Program-made: the position numbers and the translations under genes
Shown: piece by piece, positions 55,333 to 64,000 of the stretch
How the letters are laid out: every line of letters begins with the position of its first letter
Position numbering within the stretch: position 1 is the first letter of the stretch
Notes under the pieces: generated by a model
What the model saw: only the letters and a program-made list of their open reading frames with translations
Databases searched by the model: none
What the model was told of the DNA's origin: nothing
From: Desulfosarcina alkanivorans
GTDB taxonomy: Bacteria > Desulfobacterota > Desulfobacteria > Desulfobacterales > Desulfosarcinaceae
Assembly: GCF_009688945.1 (NCBI RefSeq)
Contig: NZ_AP021874.1
Span: forward strand, 2,294,001 to 2,358,000
Reading direction: 5' to 3'
Length of the DNA stretch: 64,000 bases

Positions 55333-56523
55333 ATGCGTCCAGCGTTGACAGATCACCTATCTGGTGAAATCAAGATATTAAAGAAAAACGGCCTGTACAA
55401 AGATGAACGGACGATCACCTCGGCCCAGCAGGCCGCCATTACCGTCGACAGCGGTAAAACCGTCCTCAACTTCTGCGCCAACAACTATCTGGGACTGTCC
55501 AACCATCCACGCCTGGTGGAAAAAGCGCAATCTGCCCTTTCCACCTATGGGCTCGGCATGTCCTCCGTTCGTTTCATCTGCGGCACCCAGAGCATCCACA
55601 AAACCCTTGAAGCACGCATCAGCGCCTTTCTGGGAACCGAGGACACCATCTTATACAGCTCCTGTTTTGACGCCAACGGCGGTCTCTTCGAGACGTTGCT
55701 GGACGAGAACGACGCCGTAATCAGCGATGCCCTGAACCATGCCAGCATCATCGACGGCATCCGTCTGTGCAAGGCCAGGCGCTTCCGCTACCGGAATAAC
55801 GACATGGCCGATCTGGAACAACAGCTCAAGGCGGCATCCGACTGCCGGTTCCGCCTCATTGCCACTGACGGGGTCTTTTCCATGGACGGTATCATTGCCA
55901 ACTTGAAAGGCATCTGTGACCTGGCCGATCGGTACGATGCGCTGGTGATGGTGGATGATTCCCACGCGGTGGGATTTGTGGGTGAAAACGGGCGGGGGAC
56001 ACCGGAATACTGCGGTGTATCCGACCGGGTGGATATTATCACCGGCACCCTGGGCAAGGCCCTCGGCGGCGCGTCCGGGGGATACACCGCCGCACGGAAA
56101 GAAATCGTCGACTGGCTCAGACAGCGATCCCGGCCCTACCTGTTCTCCAACTCCCTGGCACCGGTAATCACCGCCACGGCCATTGCCACGTTGGACCTTC
56201 TCGAGGAAAGTTCGGACCTGTTGGATCGACTCCGGGAAAACAGCAGCTATTTCAGGAAGGGGATGCAGGCGGCAGGGTTCAGCCTGGTTCCCGGGCAGCA
56301 CCCCATCATCCCGGTCATGCTGGGAGACGCGGTTCTGGCCCAGAAAATGGCGGCCCGGATGCTGGAGGAAGGAATCTACGTGGTCGGGTTCAGTTTCCCG
56401 GTTGTTCCCAAGGGCCAGGCCCGCATCCGCACCCAGATGTCCGCCGCCCACACCCGGGAGCATCTGGACCGGGCCATAGCGGCCTTTATCAAGGTAGGCA
56501 AGGCACTTGACGTGATCGACTAA
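55333..56523 (+). CDS. kbl: glycine C-acetyltransferase (2-amino-3-ketobutyrate CoA ligase)
   Basis: A 396-residue PLP enzyme that cleaves 2-amino-3-oxobutyrate with CoA to glycine and acetyl-CoA. Family features: [15 protein letters not shown] near 38-52, [36 protein letters not shown], and the PLP lysine in [13 protein letters not shown]. Distinguished from KAS/BioF by sequence and by the neighbouring threonine dehydrogenase gene 21 bp downstream. Ribosome site GGGAGG. The pair degrades threonine to glycine and acetyl-CoA. Confidence 0.95.
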   Translation: MRPALTDHLSGEIKILKKNGLYKDERTITSAQQAAITVDSGKTVLNFCANNYLGLSNHPRLVEKAQSALSTYGLGMSSVRFICGTQSIHKTLEARISAFLGTEDTILYSSCFDANGGLFETLLDENDAVISDALNHASIIDGIRLCKARRFRYRNNDMADLEQQLKAASDCRFRLIATDGVFSMDGIIANLKGICDLADRYDALVMVDDSHAVGFVGENGRGTPEYCGVSDRVDIITGTLGKALGGASGGYTAARKEIVDWLRQRSRPYLFSNSLAPVITATAIATLDLLEESSDLLDRLRENSSYFRKGMQAAGFSLVPGQHPIIPVMLGDAVLAQKMAARMLEEGIYVVGFSFPVVPKGQARIRTQMSAAHTREHLDRAIAAFIKVGKALDVID

Positions 56524-56544
56524 GCCGGAAAGGCGGGTAATCCC

Positions 56545-57579
56545 ATGGAGACCATGAAAGCCATCGTCAAGCTGAAACCCGAAACGGGCATCTGGATGGA
56601 CCGGGTGCCGTTTCCACGCATCGGCCATAACGACGTACTGATAAAGGTGCTCAAGACCGCCATCTGCGGCACCGACATCCACATCTACAACTGGGACCCA
56701 TGGTCCCGCAAAACCATTCCCACCCCCATGACCATCGGCCATGAATTTGTGGGGGTCATCACCGAAATCGGCAGCGACGTCCGGGGCCTCAAGGTGGGAA
56801 ACCGGGTGTCGGTCGAAGGCCATATCACCTGCGGCCACTGCCGGAACTGCCGCGCCGGCAAGCGCCACCTGTGCCGCAACACCATTGGCGTGGGCGTCAA
56901 CCGGCCCGGATGTTTTGCCGAGTACATCAGCGTGCCGGCATCCAATGTCTTTAATGTGCCGGAGACGATCAGCGACGATATCGCCGCCATCCTGGATCCC
57001 CTGGGCAATGCCGCCCACACGGCCCTCTCCTTTGACCTGGTCGGAGAAGATGTCCTGATCACCGGCGCGGGCCCCATCGGCATCATGGCCGTGGCCATCG
57101 CCCGCCATGCCGGCGCCCGGCACGTGGTGATCACCGATGTCAACGACTATCGCCTTGAGATTGCCGCGCGAATGGGCGCCACGGCGGCCGTCAACGTCAC
57201 CCGGACGTCGATCGCCGAAACCGCATCGCAGCTGGGCATGAAAGAAGGCTTTGATGCAGGGCTGGAGATGTCCGGCAACATCCAGGCCTTCAGTGACATG
57301 CTGCAGGCCATGAACTATGGCGGGCAGGTCGCCATCCTGGGCATCCCCACAGGCGAGGTGTCCCTGGATTTGACCCAGATCATCCTTAAGGGACTTAAAT
57401 TAAAGGGAATTTACGGGCGTGAAATGTTCGAGACCTGGTACAAGATGACCAGCATGCTCCAGAGCCAGCTGGACATATCGCCGGTGATCACCCACCGATT
57501 CGGCGTGGATGACTTTCAGCAGGCGTTTGATGTGATGCGCTCCGGACGGTCGGGCAAGGTGATCCTGGACTGGGATTAG
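56545..57579 (+). CDS. tdh: L-threonine 3-dehydrogenase
   Basis: A 344-residue zinc alcohol dehydrogenase family protein that oxidises threonine to 2-amino-3-oxobutyrate with NAD. The catalytic zinc region reads [15 protein letters not shown], with H in GHEFVG; the structural zinc site is [15 protein letters not shown]. The Rossmann motif is GAGPIGIMA, near 171-179. The neighbour Kbl completes the pathway, which makes the assignment firm. The stop overlaps that of the convergent hydrolase gene by 3 bp or so. Confidence 0.96.
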   Translation: METMKAIVKLKPETGIWMDRVPFPRIGHNDVLIKVLKTAICGTDIHIYNWDPWSRKTIPTPMTIGHEFVGVITEIGSDVRGLKVGNRVSVEGHITCGHCRNCRAGKRHLCRNTIGVGVNRPGCFAEYISVPASNVFNVPETISDDIAAILDPLGNAAHTALSFDLVGEDVLITGAGPIGIMAVAIARHAGARHVVITDVNDYRLEIAARMGATAAVNVTRTSIAETASQLGMKEGFDAGLEMSGNIQAFSDMLQAMNYGGQVAILGIPTGEVSLDLTQIILKGLKLKGIYGREMFETWYKMTSMLQSQLDISPVITHRFGVDDFQQAFDVMRSGRSGKVILDWD

Positions 57580-58328
57580 TGATCATGCCTGAACCGGCCG
57601 TGTTCAAGGAAGTGGATGGTCTGGTCGATAACCTGCGTATCGTTCATGATAAATCCGTGGCTTTTATGAACCACAAGAAAGTCATCCATCTCCGCCAGGC
57701 GGGCCCGCGCGACCGACACCTTGCCATCGTCGGGTCCCGGCAGTCGGGCGGAGAACCAGGGCTCCAGCGTGCTGTCTCCGGTGATGATGCCCACGGGCAC
57801 ATCCACCGGTCCCAGGCGATTGGGAACCGAGTCTTCCGCCGTTCCGAGCTGCTGCCCCGCCGGCCCCATGATCCAGCGGTATAGAAACCAGTCCTTGAGC
57901 AGGTCGGCCAGTTCGCTGCCCTGGTTGGGCGGGCTGAGCATCACCACCCGGCTGCCCGGCGGCAGCCGGCGGGTTTGCAGGTATTGCCGGACGAGAATGC
58001 CTCCCAGCGAATGAGTGACGAAGTGAACGGGTGCCGACGGGTGCGCCAATCGGCAGTCCCGGACCGTTTCGGCGACAACACCCTCGCTCAGGGTTTCGAT
58101 GCTGGCGCCGGTGGACGGATAATCCAGGTTGACCACCCGGTAGCCGCTGTCGGCCAGACGGCTGGCCATCGTGGCCATGGACCGCCGTGTGCGGCCCATG
58201 CCGTGAAGAAGAATGACACTGGCTTCGGTTTCCATTTCTTCAGGTTCCGTTTCTGTGGCCCCAACCGCTGTTATCAGGTAAAGGAATGCGGTTATCAGGG
58301 CCATCAACGCAGCTGCGTTTCTTACCAT
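57576..58328 (-). CDS. exported alpha/beta hydrolase, lipase-like
   Basis: A 250-residue protein with an N-terminal signal or anchor ([18 protein letters not shown]). The fold begins [20 protein letters not shown] is the nucleophile elbow with Ser, and a His in VHKSHGFIM completes the triad. Resembles the PGAP1/EstA-type lipases of proteobacteria. ATG 58328 follows GGAG; upstream in-frame codons lack a ribosome site. Its stop overlaps the tdh stop, so the two are convergent. Confidence 0.83.
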   Translation of the reverse strand: MVRNAAALMALITAFLYLITAVGATETEPEEMETEASVILLHGMGRTRRSMATMASRLADSGYRVVNLDYPSTGASIETLSEGVVAETVRDCRLAHPSAPVHFVTHSLGGILVRQYLQTRRLPPGSRVVMLSPPNQGSELADLLKDWFLYRWIMGPAGQQLGTAEDSVPNRLGPVDVPVGIITGDSTLEPWFSARLPGPDDGKVSVARARLAEMDDFLVVHKSHGFIMNDTQVIDQTIHFLEHGRFRHDH

Positions 58329-58638
58329 CGATTCACACTCCGGGATATCGTTTGTTTGTGTCCGGCAGCGCCTGGCGGGGCCGAAGATCGAAAGGCCACC
58401 GCTTGCACCGGCTGGCGGTAGCGGCCCGTAGGGCACTTTTTATCCTGATGGATGCGACCGACATTCGGGCAAGGCGCCAAAACCCTGCCGACAGACAACC
58501 GACGACATGGCTTGGGGTCATGGCCACAAAACCGTGCACATCCCAATTGGTCAGCCATGTCTCACCCGTATATAACTCAAAACCGGTCTGGATGAAAAGC
58601 ACCGCCAGCGTCATGCGTCAGATGAACACCCCATGGGG

Positions 58639-60618
58639 TCACGGGTGCGGGCACCGGAAACCGCCGGACAGGCCAACGACGGTTTCCCGCAATTCTGATG
58701 CTGACACGCGGGCCGGTGCCACCGGCGTCCCGGCCGCCAGCTCCACGCGGGACCAGAAACGCTGGGGCAGACGGGTCAGGGCGTGGCCGTTTTTGTGGCT
58801 GAAAAAGCTGCCCCAGAGCCCTTTCAGGGCCAGGGGCACCACCGGCACGGGGTTGGTCCTGATGATCCGCTCGATGCCGGGCTTGAACGCCCCCACCCTG
58901 CCGTCACGCGTCAACTGGCCTTCTGGAAATATGCAGACGACTTCCCCGGCCTCCAGGGCTGCTGAAATCTCCTGGAAGGCGGTTTTCAGCCCCACCGGAT
59001 TGCTGCGATGCGAAGCGATCGGGATGGCCCGGGCCGCCCGAAAGATAAAGTGAAGCAGAAACATCCGATAGATGGGCTCGTAAATGACGAAGCGCACCGG
59101 CCGGCGGCAGGCGCCGATAATCAGAAGGGCATCCATGTAGCTCACATGGTTGCAGACCAGCACGGCCGGACCGTCCTCGGGGATGCGGTCCAAATCACGG
59201 TGGCGAAACCGGTACATGGTATGGGTGATTATCCACACCAGAAACCGCATGGTAAACTCGGGCACCAGTGAATAAATGTAAACGGCCACGACGGCATTGG
59301 AAATCGCAAGAATGAGAAAAAAAACCGGGATGGAAATGCCGGCAGCGCCGAGAAGAAGGGCGCCGGCCAATGAGGAAAGCACCATGAACAGGGCGTTGAT
59401 AATGTTGTTGGCGGCAATCACCCGGGCACGCTCCCGGGGTCGGGTACGCATCTGGACCATGGCAAACAGGGGCACGATATAGAGTCCGCCGAAAATACCG
59501 ATCATCACGAAGTCGATCATCAGTCGCATGCTGCCGGGCACAGCCAGAAACCGGGACAACGTCAGCAGACCGTCGCTGTCGGGGAGCCGGCAGGCCCAGA
59601 AAAGATCGAGGCCGAACAGGCTCAACCCGATGGACCCCAGGGGCACCAGACCCAGCTCCACTTTCTTGTCCGACAGACGTTCGCACAACAGCGACCCCGC
59701 CCCCACACCGATGGAAAACAGGGTCAGCAGCAAGGTGACCACACTTTCGCCGCCGGACAGCACGGTTTTGGTGAAATTGGGAAGCTGGGTCAGGTAGGCG
59801 GCGCCAAGCAGCCAGAACCAGGAGATCCCCAGGATCGAAAGAAAGACGGATCGCTCACGGCGGGCATAACCGATGGTCCGCAGGGTTTCTTTGAACAGAT
59901 TCCATCGTACGGTCAGACGGGGAGCATGGACGGCCGTGGCCGGAATCATGCGGCTTGCCAGCCAACCGGCCAGGGCGATGCCCACCAGCACCAGTCCGGT
60001 AACCGCCGGACCGTTTTTGATCTGAATCAGCAGCCCCCCGCAAAGGGTGCCCAACAAAATGGAGATAAAGGTGCCCATTTCAACCAGGGCATTTCCACCG
60101 ACAATCTCAGTCGGTTTCAACTGGTCCGGCATGATGCTGTATTTAACCGGGCCAAAGAACGCCGACTGGGTGCCCATGAGAAACAAAAGGCCAAGGAGGA
60201 CCATCAGGCTGCCGGTCCAGAATGCCAGCCCCGCACAGGCCATGATGGCAATCTCCATCACCTTGATCCGACGAATCAGCAGCGATTTTTCCATCCGGTC
60301 GGCAATCTGTCCGGCGGTGGCCGAAAAAAGGAAAAAGGGGAGGATAAACAAACCGGCCGCCAGGTTAATCGCCACATCGGACGACATGGAGAGCCGCTGA
60401 CCAGCCTGGAAAGCGATGGTCAGCATCAAGGCATTTTTAAACACATTGTCGTTGAAGGCCCCGAAAAACTGGGTCCAGAAAAAGGGTGCGAATCGCCGGG
60501 TGGACAGCAGTCGCCACATCCCCCGTGGGTCTTCAGATGCCGACTGGTCTAATGGTTTTTGGGTCTTTGACTGAGTCTGGTGTAAATTGGGGAAAACGGC
60601 GTTGCTTCGTTTTTCCAT
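58639..60618 (-). CDS. LplT-like MFS flippase fused to PlsC-type acyltransferase
   Basis: A 659-residue membrane protein. Residues 30-440 form an MFS transporter of the LplT (lysophospholipid flippase) type with FFGAFNDNVFKNALM near the start. Residues 470-640 form a PlsC glycerolipid acyltransferase: N-H491-VSYM-D496 is the HX4D catalytic motif and FPEGQ at 564-568 the phosphate site. The pairing gives uptake and re-acylation of lysophospholipids in one chain; Escherichia coli Aas is a similar fusion of acyltransferase with an acyl-ACP synthetase, beside LplT. No synthetase domain is present here. ATG 60618 follows AAGGA. Confidence 0.9.
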   Translation of the reverse strand: MEKRSNAVFPNLHQTQSKTQKPLDQSASEDPRGMWRLLSTRRFAPFFWTQFFGAFNDNVFKNALMLTIAFQAGQRLSMSSDVAINLAAGLFILPFFLFSATAGQIADRMEKSLLIRRIKVMEIAIMACAGLAFWTGSLMVLLGLLFLMGTQSAFFGPVKYSIMPDQLKPTEIVGGNALVEMGTFISILLGTLCGGLLIQIKNGPAVTGLVLVGIALAGWLASRMIPATAVHAPRLTVRWNLFKETLRTIGYARRERSVFLSILGISWFWLLGAAYLTQLPNFTKTVLSGGESVVTLLLTLFSIGVGAGSLLCERLSDKKVELGLVPLGSIGLSLFGLDLFWACRLPDSDGLLTLSRFLAVPGSMRLMIDFVMIGIFGGLYIVPLFAMVQMRTRPRERARVIAANNIINALFMVLSSLAGALLLGAAGISIPVFFLILAISNAVVAVYIYSLVPEFTMRFLVWIITHTMYRFRHRDLDRIPEDGPAVLVCNHVSYMDALLIIGACRRPVRFVIYEPIYRMFLLHFIFRAARAIPIASHRSNPVGLKTAFQEISAALEAGEVVCIFPEGQLTRDGRVGAFKPGIERIIRTNPVPVVPLALKGLWGSFFSHKNGHALTRLPQRFWSRVELAAGTPVAPARVSASELRETVVGLSGGFRCPHP

Positions 60619-60903
60619 CTCGTGGTCCTTTTCTCCGAAGGGTCGGATTGTTGTCGATCCAAGCGGCGCAAAGTAGGGGCCGGGTACCGGTTGATCAGTT
60701 GCAATGGGTCTAATCAAATCCCGTGCCTGAATTGAAATTTAATTATTACCCACTGTAATCAATAGAATTATTCGGTTTTCGCCCCCCTTCCATGCAATTC
60801 GACCGGAACCAATTGTTCATTTTTTGATTATATGATATGCATTTTTTGTATGACGACGACAGCACGTCGGCCACCGTTCGAACCGGTCAACCGGGAGTTA
60901 CCC

Positions 60904-62394
60904 ATGAAAAAGCTCACCCCATCGGAACGCGATTTCTTTGCCTTGGTTCACGAAGCGGTCTACGCCAATCCCTTCAGTGACCGTCGAAGCCGCGTGGACT
61001 TGGAAATTGCGGGTCTTTTTCCAGGCCGGACCGACCGGCGTGGATTTGGGGAGACCCTTGCCCGGGTCCGCAGGCATATCCAGCGACTCGAGGAGACAGG
61101 CCGGGCAACCCTCACCGCCTATGGCCATCGCGACCGGCAGTTGCTGACCAGCTCTTTCCTGTTTGACCTCTTTCACCGATTTACCGACCAGTTCGACCGC
61201 CTCATCATTGACCAGTTGAACGCCGGCGACCGCTCCCTGCCGGTGCCTTTTGCCGGGGCGGTGATCGACCTGTTGATCGGCTGGGGCTTTGACGGGGAAA
61301 TGGCCCGTCGCTATCTGGCCATGTGTTATCAGCTCCGCCGGGCTTTTTTCTTTATCGACAAACATCTCAAGGGACGCAGCGAAAGCATGCGCCGGCTGCG
61401 GGAAAGCCTGTGGAACAACGTCTTCACCCACGACATGGATCTTTACCACCGTTACCTGTGGAACCGCATGGAAGATTTTTCCACCATGCTGCTCGGCGAA
61501 ACGGGCAGTGGCAAAGGAACGGCCGCCATGGCCATCGGCCGATCCGGCTTCATCCCGTTCGATGAAAAAAAAGGATGCTTCGATCAGAGCTTTACCCGTT
61601 CGTTCATCGCCCTCAATCTGTCCCAATACCCGGAAACCTTGATCGAATCGGAATTATTCGGCCACCGCAAGGGCGCATTCACCGGCGCGGTGGAGGACTA
61701 CGAAGGGGTCTTTGACCGCTGCAGTCCCTTTGGCGCCATTCTCCTGGATGAGATCGGCGAAGTCGGCGAACCTATCCAGATCAAGCTGCTCCAGGTAATC
61801 CAGGAACGCATTTTCCGTCGGGTGGGGGACCACCGGGCGAGGCCGTTTCGAGGGCGGGTCATTGCCGCCACCAACCTCCCGGCCGAACAACTGCTTGGCG
61901 GACAGGCGATGAGAAAAGATTTTTTCTACCGGTTGTGTTCAGACCTGATCGTGGTTCCCTCCCTGGCCCGGCGAATTCATGAAGATCCCAACGAGTTGCA
62001 AGACCTTCTCCAGATCGTCATTGAACGGATCGTCGGAGTTCCTTCGAAAGAATTGACGTCGATGGTAAAGGCGCAGATTCACCACACACCGGGACTCGCC
62101 TACCCCTGGCCCGGAAATGTCCGCGAGCTTGAGCAGGCCGCACGGCGCATTCTGATGAAACAGGACTACACCCCGATGCCGCCGGAATCACCGTCGAGTC
62201 CGGCGGCCTGGCTGCAAACGGGTTTCCAGCGACAGGACATGACTGCCAGGGCCCTGGTCGCCGGCTATTGCCTCATGCTGCACCAGCAGCACCAGACCAT
62301 TGAAGCGGTTGCGCGGATCACCGGACTTGACCGACGGACGGCCAAGAAACACATCGAAGAAGGCAAACACCTGTTTGTTCCGGGAAGGCGTTGA
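60904..62394 (+). CDS. sigma-54-dependent activator with non-receiver N-terminal domain
   Basis: A 496-residue regulator. The N-terminal 190 residues are not a receiver, PAS or GAF domain; they look all-helical and rich in Arg and aromatic residues. The AAA+ domain starts at Walker A GETGSGKG (198-205; the usual final residue E/S is G), then GAFTGA at 257-262 and Walker B DEIGE at 282-286, with the insert RSGFIPFDEKKGCFDQS before it. A Fis-like HTH ends it (EAVARITGLDRRTAKKHIEE). It is unlike NtrC and may sense its signal directly. Target and signal are unknown; no -24/-12 site was fixed next to it. ATG 60904 follows GGGAG. Confidence 0.88.
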   Translation: MKKLTPSERDFFALVHEAVYANPFSDRRSRVDLEIAGLFPGRTDRRGFGETLARVRRHIQRLEETGRATLTAYGHRDRQLLTSSFLFDLFHRFTDQFDRLIIDQLNAGDRSLPVPFAGAVIDLLIGWGFDGEMARRYLAMCYQLRRAFFFIDKHLKGRSESMRRLRESLWNNVFTHDMDLYHRYLWNRMEDFSTMLLGETGSGKGTAAMAIGRSGFIPFDEKKGCFDQSFTRSFIALNLSQYPETLIESELFGHRKGAFTGAVEDYEGVFDRCSPFGAILLDEIGEVGEPIQIKLLQVIQERIFRRVGDHRARPFRGRVIAATNLPAEQLLGGQAMRKDFFYRLCSDLIVVPSLARRIHEDPNELQDLLQIVIERIVGVPSKELTSMVKAQIHHTPGLAYPWPGNVRELEQAARRILMKQDYTPMPPESPSSPAAWLQTGFQRQDMTARALVAGYCLMLHQQHQTIEAVARITGLDRRTAKKHIEEGKHLFVPGRR

Positions 62395-62821
62395 TAAAGA
62401 AATGGGTTTCAGGAATTCAGGGCAGCCCCGTTGAACGAGGCTTGAACACTGATGAAACTTGTGCGTTTTCATACACGTTGAAAAGCAATTAAAATGTCCG
62501 AATGACAAACAGGTGCCTGCGCATGTTGGACGATGGACAAAAAAAACTCAACATCTCAGTAGATGTAGGGTGCGTTTTACGAACCAGATCTCAAAATAAC
62601 AGTTGTTTTGTTCAATTTTCCCATTCGGTGTTTTTGTTTGAGATTTGATCTTTGAGATTGGTAATTTTTCAATCAGTGCAGTTCCATCCAATAGAGATTT
62701 GAGCACTGGTGAAACGATGCCCGAGATGAAGTTTCATAAGCGGGATATCGTTCCCCCTGGCGAAAAAACGGACGCCGCACCTGTGGCCGCGCCCGTTTTT
62801 ATCGTATCAATGGAAGGATCG
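62395..62821. other. intergenic region between convergent genes
   Basis: About 430 bp, fairly AT-rich, between two convergent stop codons. No gene, strong hairpin or known repeat was recognised; frames on the plus strand continue antisense into the carboxyltransferase gene. Confidence 0.45.
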
Positions 62822-64000
62822 CTACCCTTTGATCACCCGGGGCGTCAGCATCTGGTGCTGGGGGCAGATGGATTTGGGGTTCTGGTAGACACAGCCGGCA
62901 AAGGCGGAAAGATAGCGCCTGATTTCCGACATTTTGACCACCTCGTCCACGAATCCCTTGCGGGCACAATAGCTCGGCCGCGAATAATCGTGATATTCCT
63001 GGGCCATCTGGTTCATCTTGTCGATCACCGGCTGCAGGGGTTTTCCGGCATTCTTCTCCTTGACCAGCCGCCGTGAGAAACTGGCGGCGGCGGCCGTCTC
63101 CCCGTGCATCACGTATATTTCCGTCGTGGCCACGCCCAGGGTCAGGGCGTTGTGCCGGTTGGCCGTGGGCCCGCCCATGACATAATGCGCTGCAGCAGTG
63201 CCCTTGCGCAGCACCATCAGCAACTGGGGCACATCGGTGGACTGGATCGAATAGATCAGGGACTGGCCCAGACCCAGCAGTTCGGCCTTTTCGGCGATGT
63301 CGCCGACGTCAATGCCGGACGTGTCCTGGAACCAGATGATCGGCACCCGGTCACGCCCGCACAGGGTGACGAACTCGTTCATCTTGATCAGGCCCTGACG
63401 GTAGAGCTTACCGCCGATGCCGGGGTAATCGGCATATTCGGGATAGCCTTCACCCAGCCACCCCTGGCGGTTGCCGATGACGCCCATCAGATAGCCATCG
63501 ATCTTGACCAGGCCGGCGTATATCTCGGGCCCGTAACCCGGCTTGAATTCCATGTGTTCACTGCCGTCCACGATGCGTGCCAGTACCTGGTCGAAGTCGT
63601 ATATCTGTTTCTGGTTGTAGGGAACCAGGCGGTATATGTCATCGGCCGGGAAAAGGGGCGCTTTGGGCTCAGCCACCCGAAAAAACTTGGGGTTGTAGGC
63701 CGGGATGTCCTTCATGTAATCCTTCAGGCCGTCGAGCACCTGGGTCTCTTCTTCGTATACATACCTGAAAAAACCGGTGCCGTCGTAGTGAACATCCACT
63801 GACCCCGGCGGTTTGGCTTTGAACTGCTTGGCTGCATTGATAAGGGCCTCGGCGCCCTCTTCGTCAAAAAATCCCTTGGGCGACATGCCGCTGAGGATGC
63901 CGCCGCCGCCCACGGCGATATTGCAGTTCTTGTGGGCGAACAGGACCGTCGGACTGATGGCCTGGTATCCGCCGCCGGCGGGATTGGTGCCATAAATGGC
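62822..64000 (-). CDS. gcdA: glutaconyl-CoA decarboxylase alpha subunit-like carboxyltransferase (runs off the right edge)
   Basis: The frame is open from the window edge to a TAG at 62824-62822, giving the C-terminal 392 residues of a carboxyltransferase. The subunit transfers CO2 from an acyl-CoA to biotin as part of a sodium-pumping decarboxylase or an acyl-CoA carboxylase. Typical blocks: GTNPAGGGYQAISP, WFQDTSGIDVGD, YVMGGPTANRHNAL and EYHDYSRPSYCARKGFVDEV, the last being GcdA-like, from memory. The known GcdA has about 590 residues, so the missing part is about 200. The biotin carrier and decarboxylase subunits must lie elsewhere. It could also be a propionyl- or glutaconyl-type carboxylase. 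Confidence 0.85.
   Translation of the reverse strand, partial: AIYGTNPAGGGYQAISPTVLFAHKNCNIAVGGGGILSGMSPKGFFDEEGAEALINAAKQFKAKPPGSVDVHYDGTGFFRYVYEEETQVLDGLKDYMKDIPAYNPKFFRVAEPKAPLFPADDIYRLVPYNQKQIYDFDQVLARIVDGSEHMEFKPGYGPEIYAGLVKIDGYLMGVIGNRQGWLGEGYPEYADYPGIGGKLYRQGLIKMNEFVTLCGRDRVPIIWFQDTSGIDVGDIAEKAELLGLGQSLIYSIQSTDVPQLLMVLRKGTAAAHYVMGGPTANRHNALTLGVATTEIYVMHGETAAAASFSRRLVKEKNAGKPLQPVIDKMNQMAQEYHDYSRPSYCARKGFVDEVVKMSEIRRYLSAFAGCVYQNPKSICPQHQMLTPRVIKG

Noticed and set aside
1..64000. tRNA, rRNA genes and CRISPR arrays
   Set aside because: No cloverleaf with a T-loop consensus, no rRNA-like block and no regularly spaced identical repeats were seen by eye; a covariance-model search would be decisive.

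Overview
The window looks like part of the chromosome of a strictly anaerobic, high-GC delta-proteobacterium of the sulfate-reducing Desulfobacteraceae/Desulfosarcina type. No rRNA, tRNA or housekeeping ribosomal gene is present, so this rests on gene content: a molybdenum hydroxylase, an MttB-family corrinoid methyltransferase system, a TRAP transporter, sulfoacetaldehyde acetyltransferase, a glutaconyl-CoA decarboxylase-type carboxyltransferase, many PAS/GAF histidine kinases and sigma-54 activators. Intergenic imperfect palindromes are frequent.

Region by region. 1-1.8 kb: the 5' end of a metallo-beta-lactamase-fold gene, a frameshifted dodecin and about 1 kb of decayed DNA. 1.8-8.3 kb: a molybdenum enzyme locus with a MoeA/MogA-like molybdopterin-binding protein, the FAD, 2Fe-2S and molybdopterin subunits of a xanthine dehydrogenase/4-hydroxybenzoyl-CoA reductase-like enzyme, and a MoeB/ThiF plus MoaD/ThiS pair. 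8.4-14.6 kb: a lower-GC accessory stretch with a TSUP exporter, a truncated IS3 transposase, an intact dodecin and two related secreted M14 zinc peptidases. 14.7-24.2 kb: a sigma-54 two-component system divergent from an ABC importer and an MttB-type methyltransferase operon; its corrinoid-protein and methyl-THF transferase genes both carry frameshifts. Direct copies of one 60-80 bp repeat lie at 8.4 and 24.3 kb and bracket these two regions. 24.4-28.4 kb: a GIY-YIG protein, an IclR regulator, a small helical protein and a phenylacetate-CoA ligase-like enzyme. 29-32.5 kb: a complete TRAP transporter (P, Q, M) facing a Crp/Fnr regulator. 33-40.3 kb: a leftward cluster of an SDR, a TPP enzyme, a BASS-type carrier, another SDR, a TetR regulator and Xsc, which reads like an organosulfonate pathway. 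40.8-44.3 kb: a periplasmic protein, then an alpha/beta hydrolase, HAD phosphatase, prolyl-tRNA deacylase and ureohydrolase operon. 44.3-54 kb: a dense block of signalling genes (response regulator, four histidine kinases of which two are hybrid, an ACT-domain protein). 54.3-57.6 kb: a diguanylate cyclase and the Kbl-Tdh threonine catabolic pair. 57.6-62.4 kb: a lipase-like hydrolase, an LplT-PlsC fusion and an orphan sigma-54 activator. The right edge cuts a GcdA-like carboxyltransferase.

How the genes fit together. The molybdenum locus carries its own molybdopterin-handling proteins. The sigma-54 system has a sensor with a periplasmic solute-binding domain beside a solute importer and methyltransferase; a 40-bp dyad and a -24/-12-like element lie between the divergent transcripts, so substrate-induced uptake and demethylation of a methylated compound is the simplest reading. 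The 33-40 kb cluster could deliver sulfite to dissimilatory sulfite reduction while making acetyl phosphate. Three genes with single-base frameshifts may be real decay or sequencing errors, and this cannot be decided from the sequence alone.
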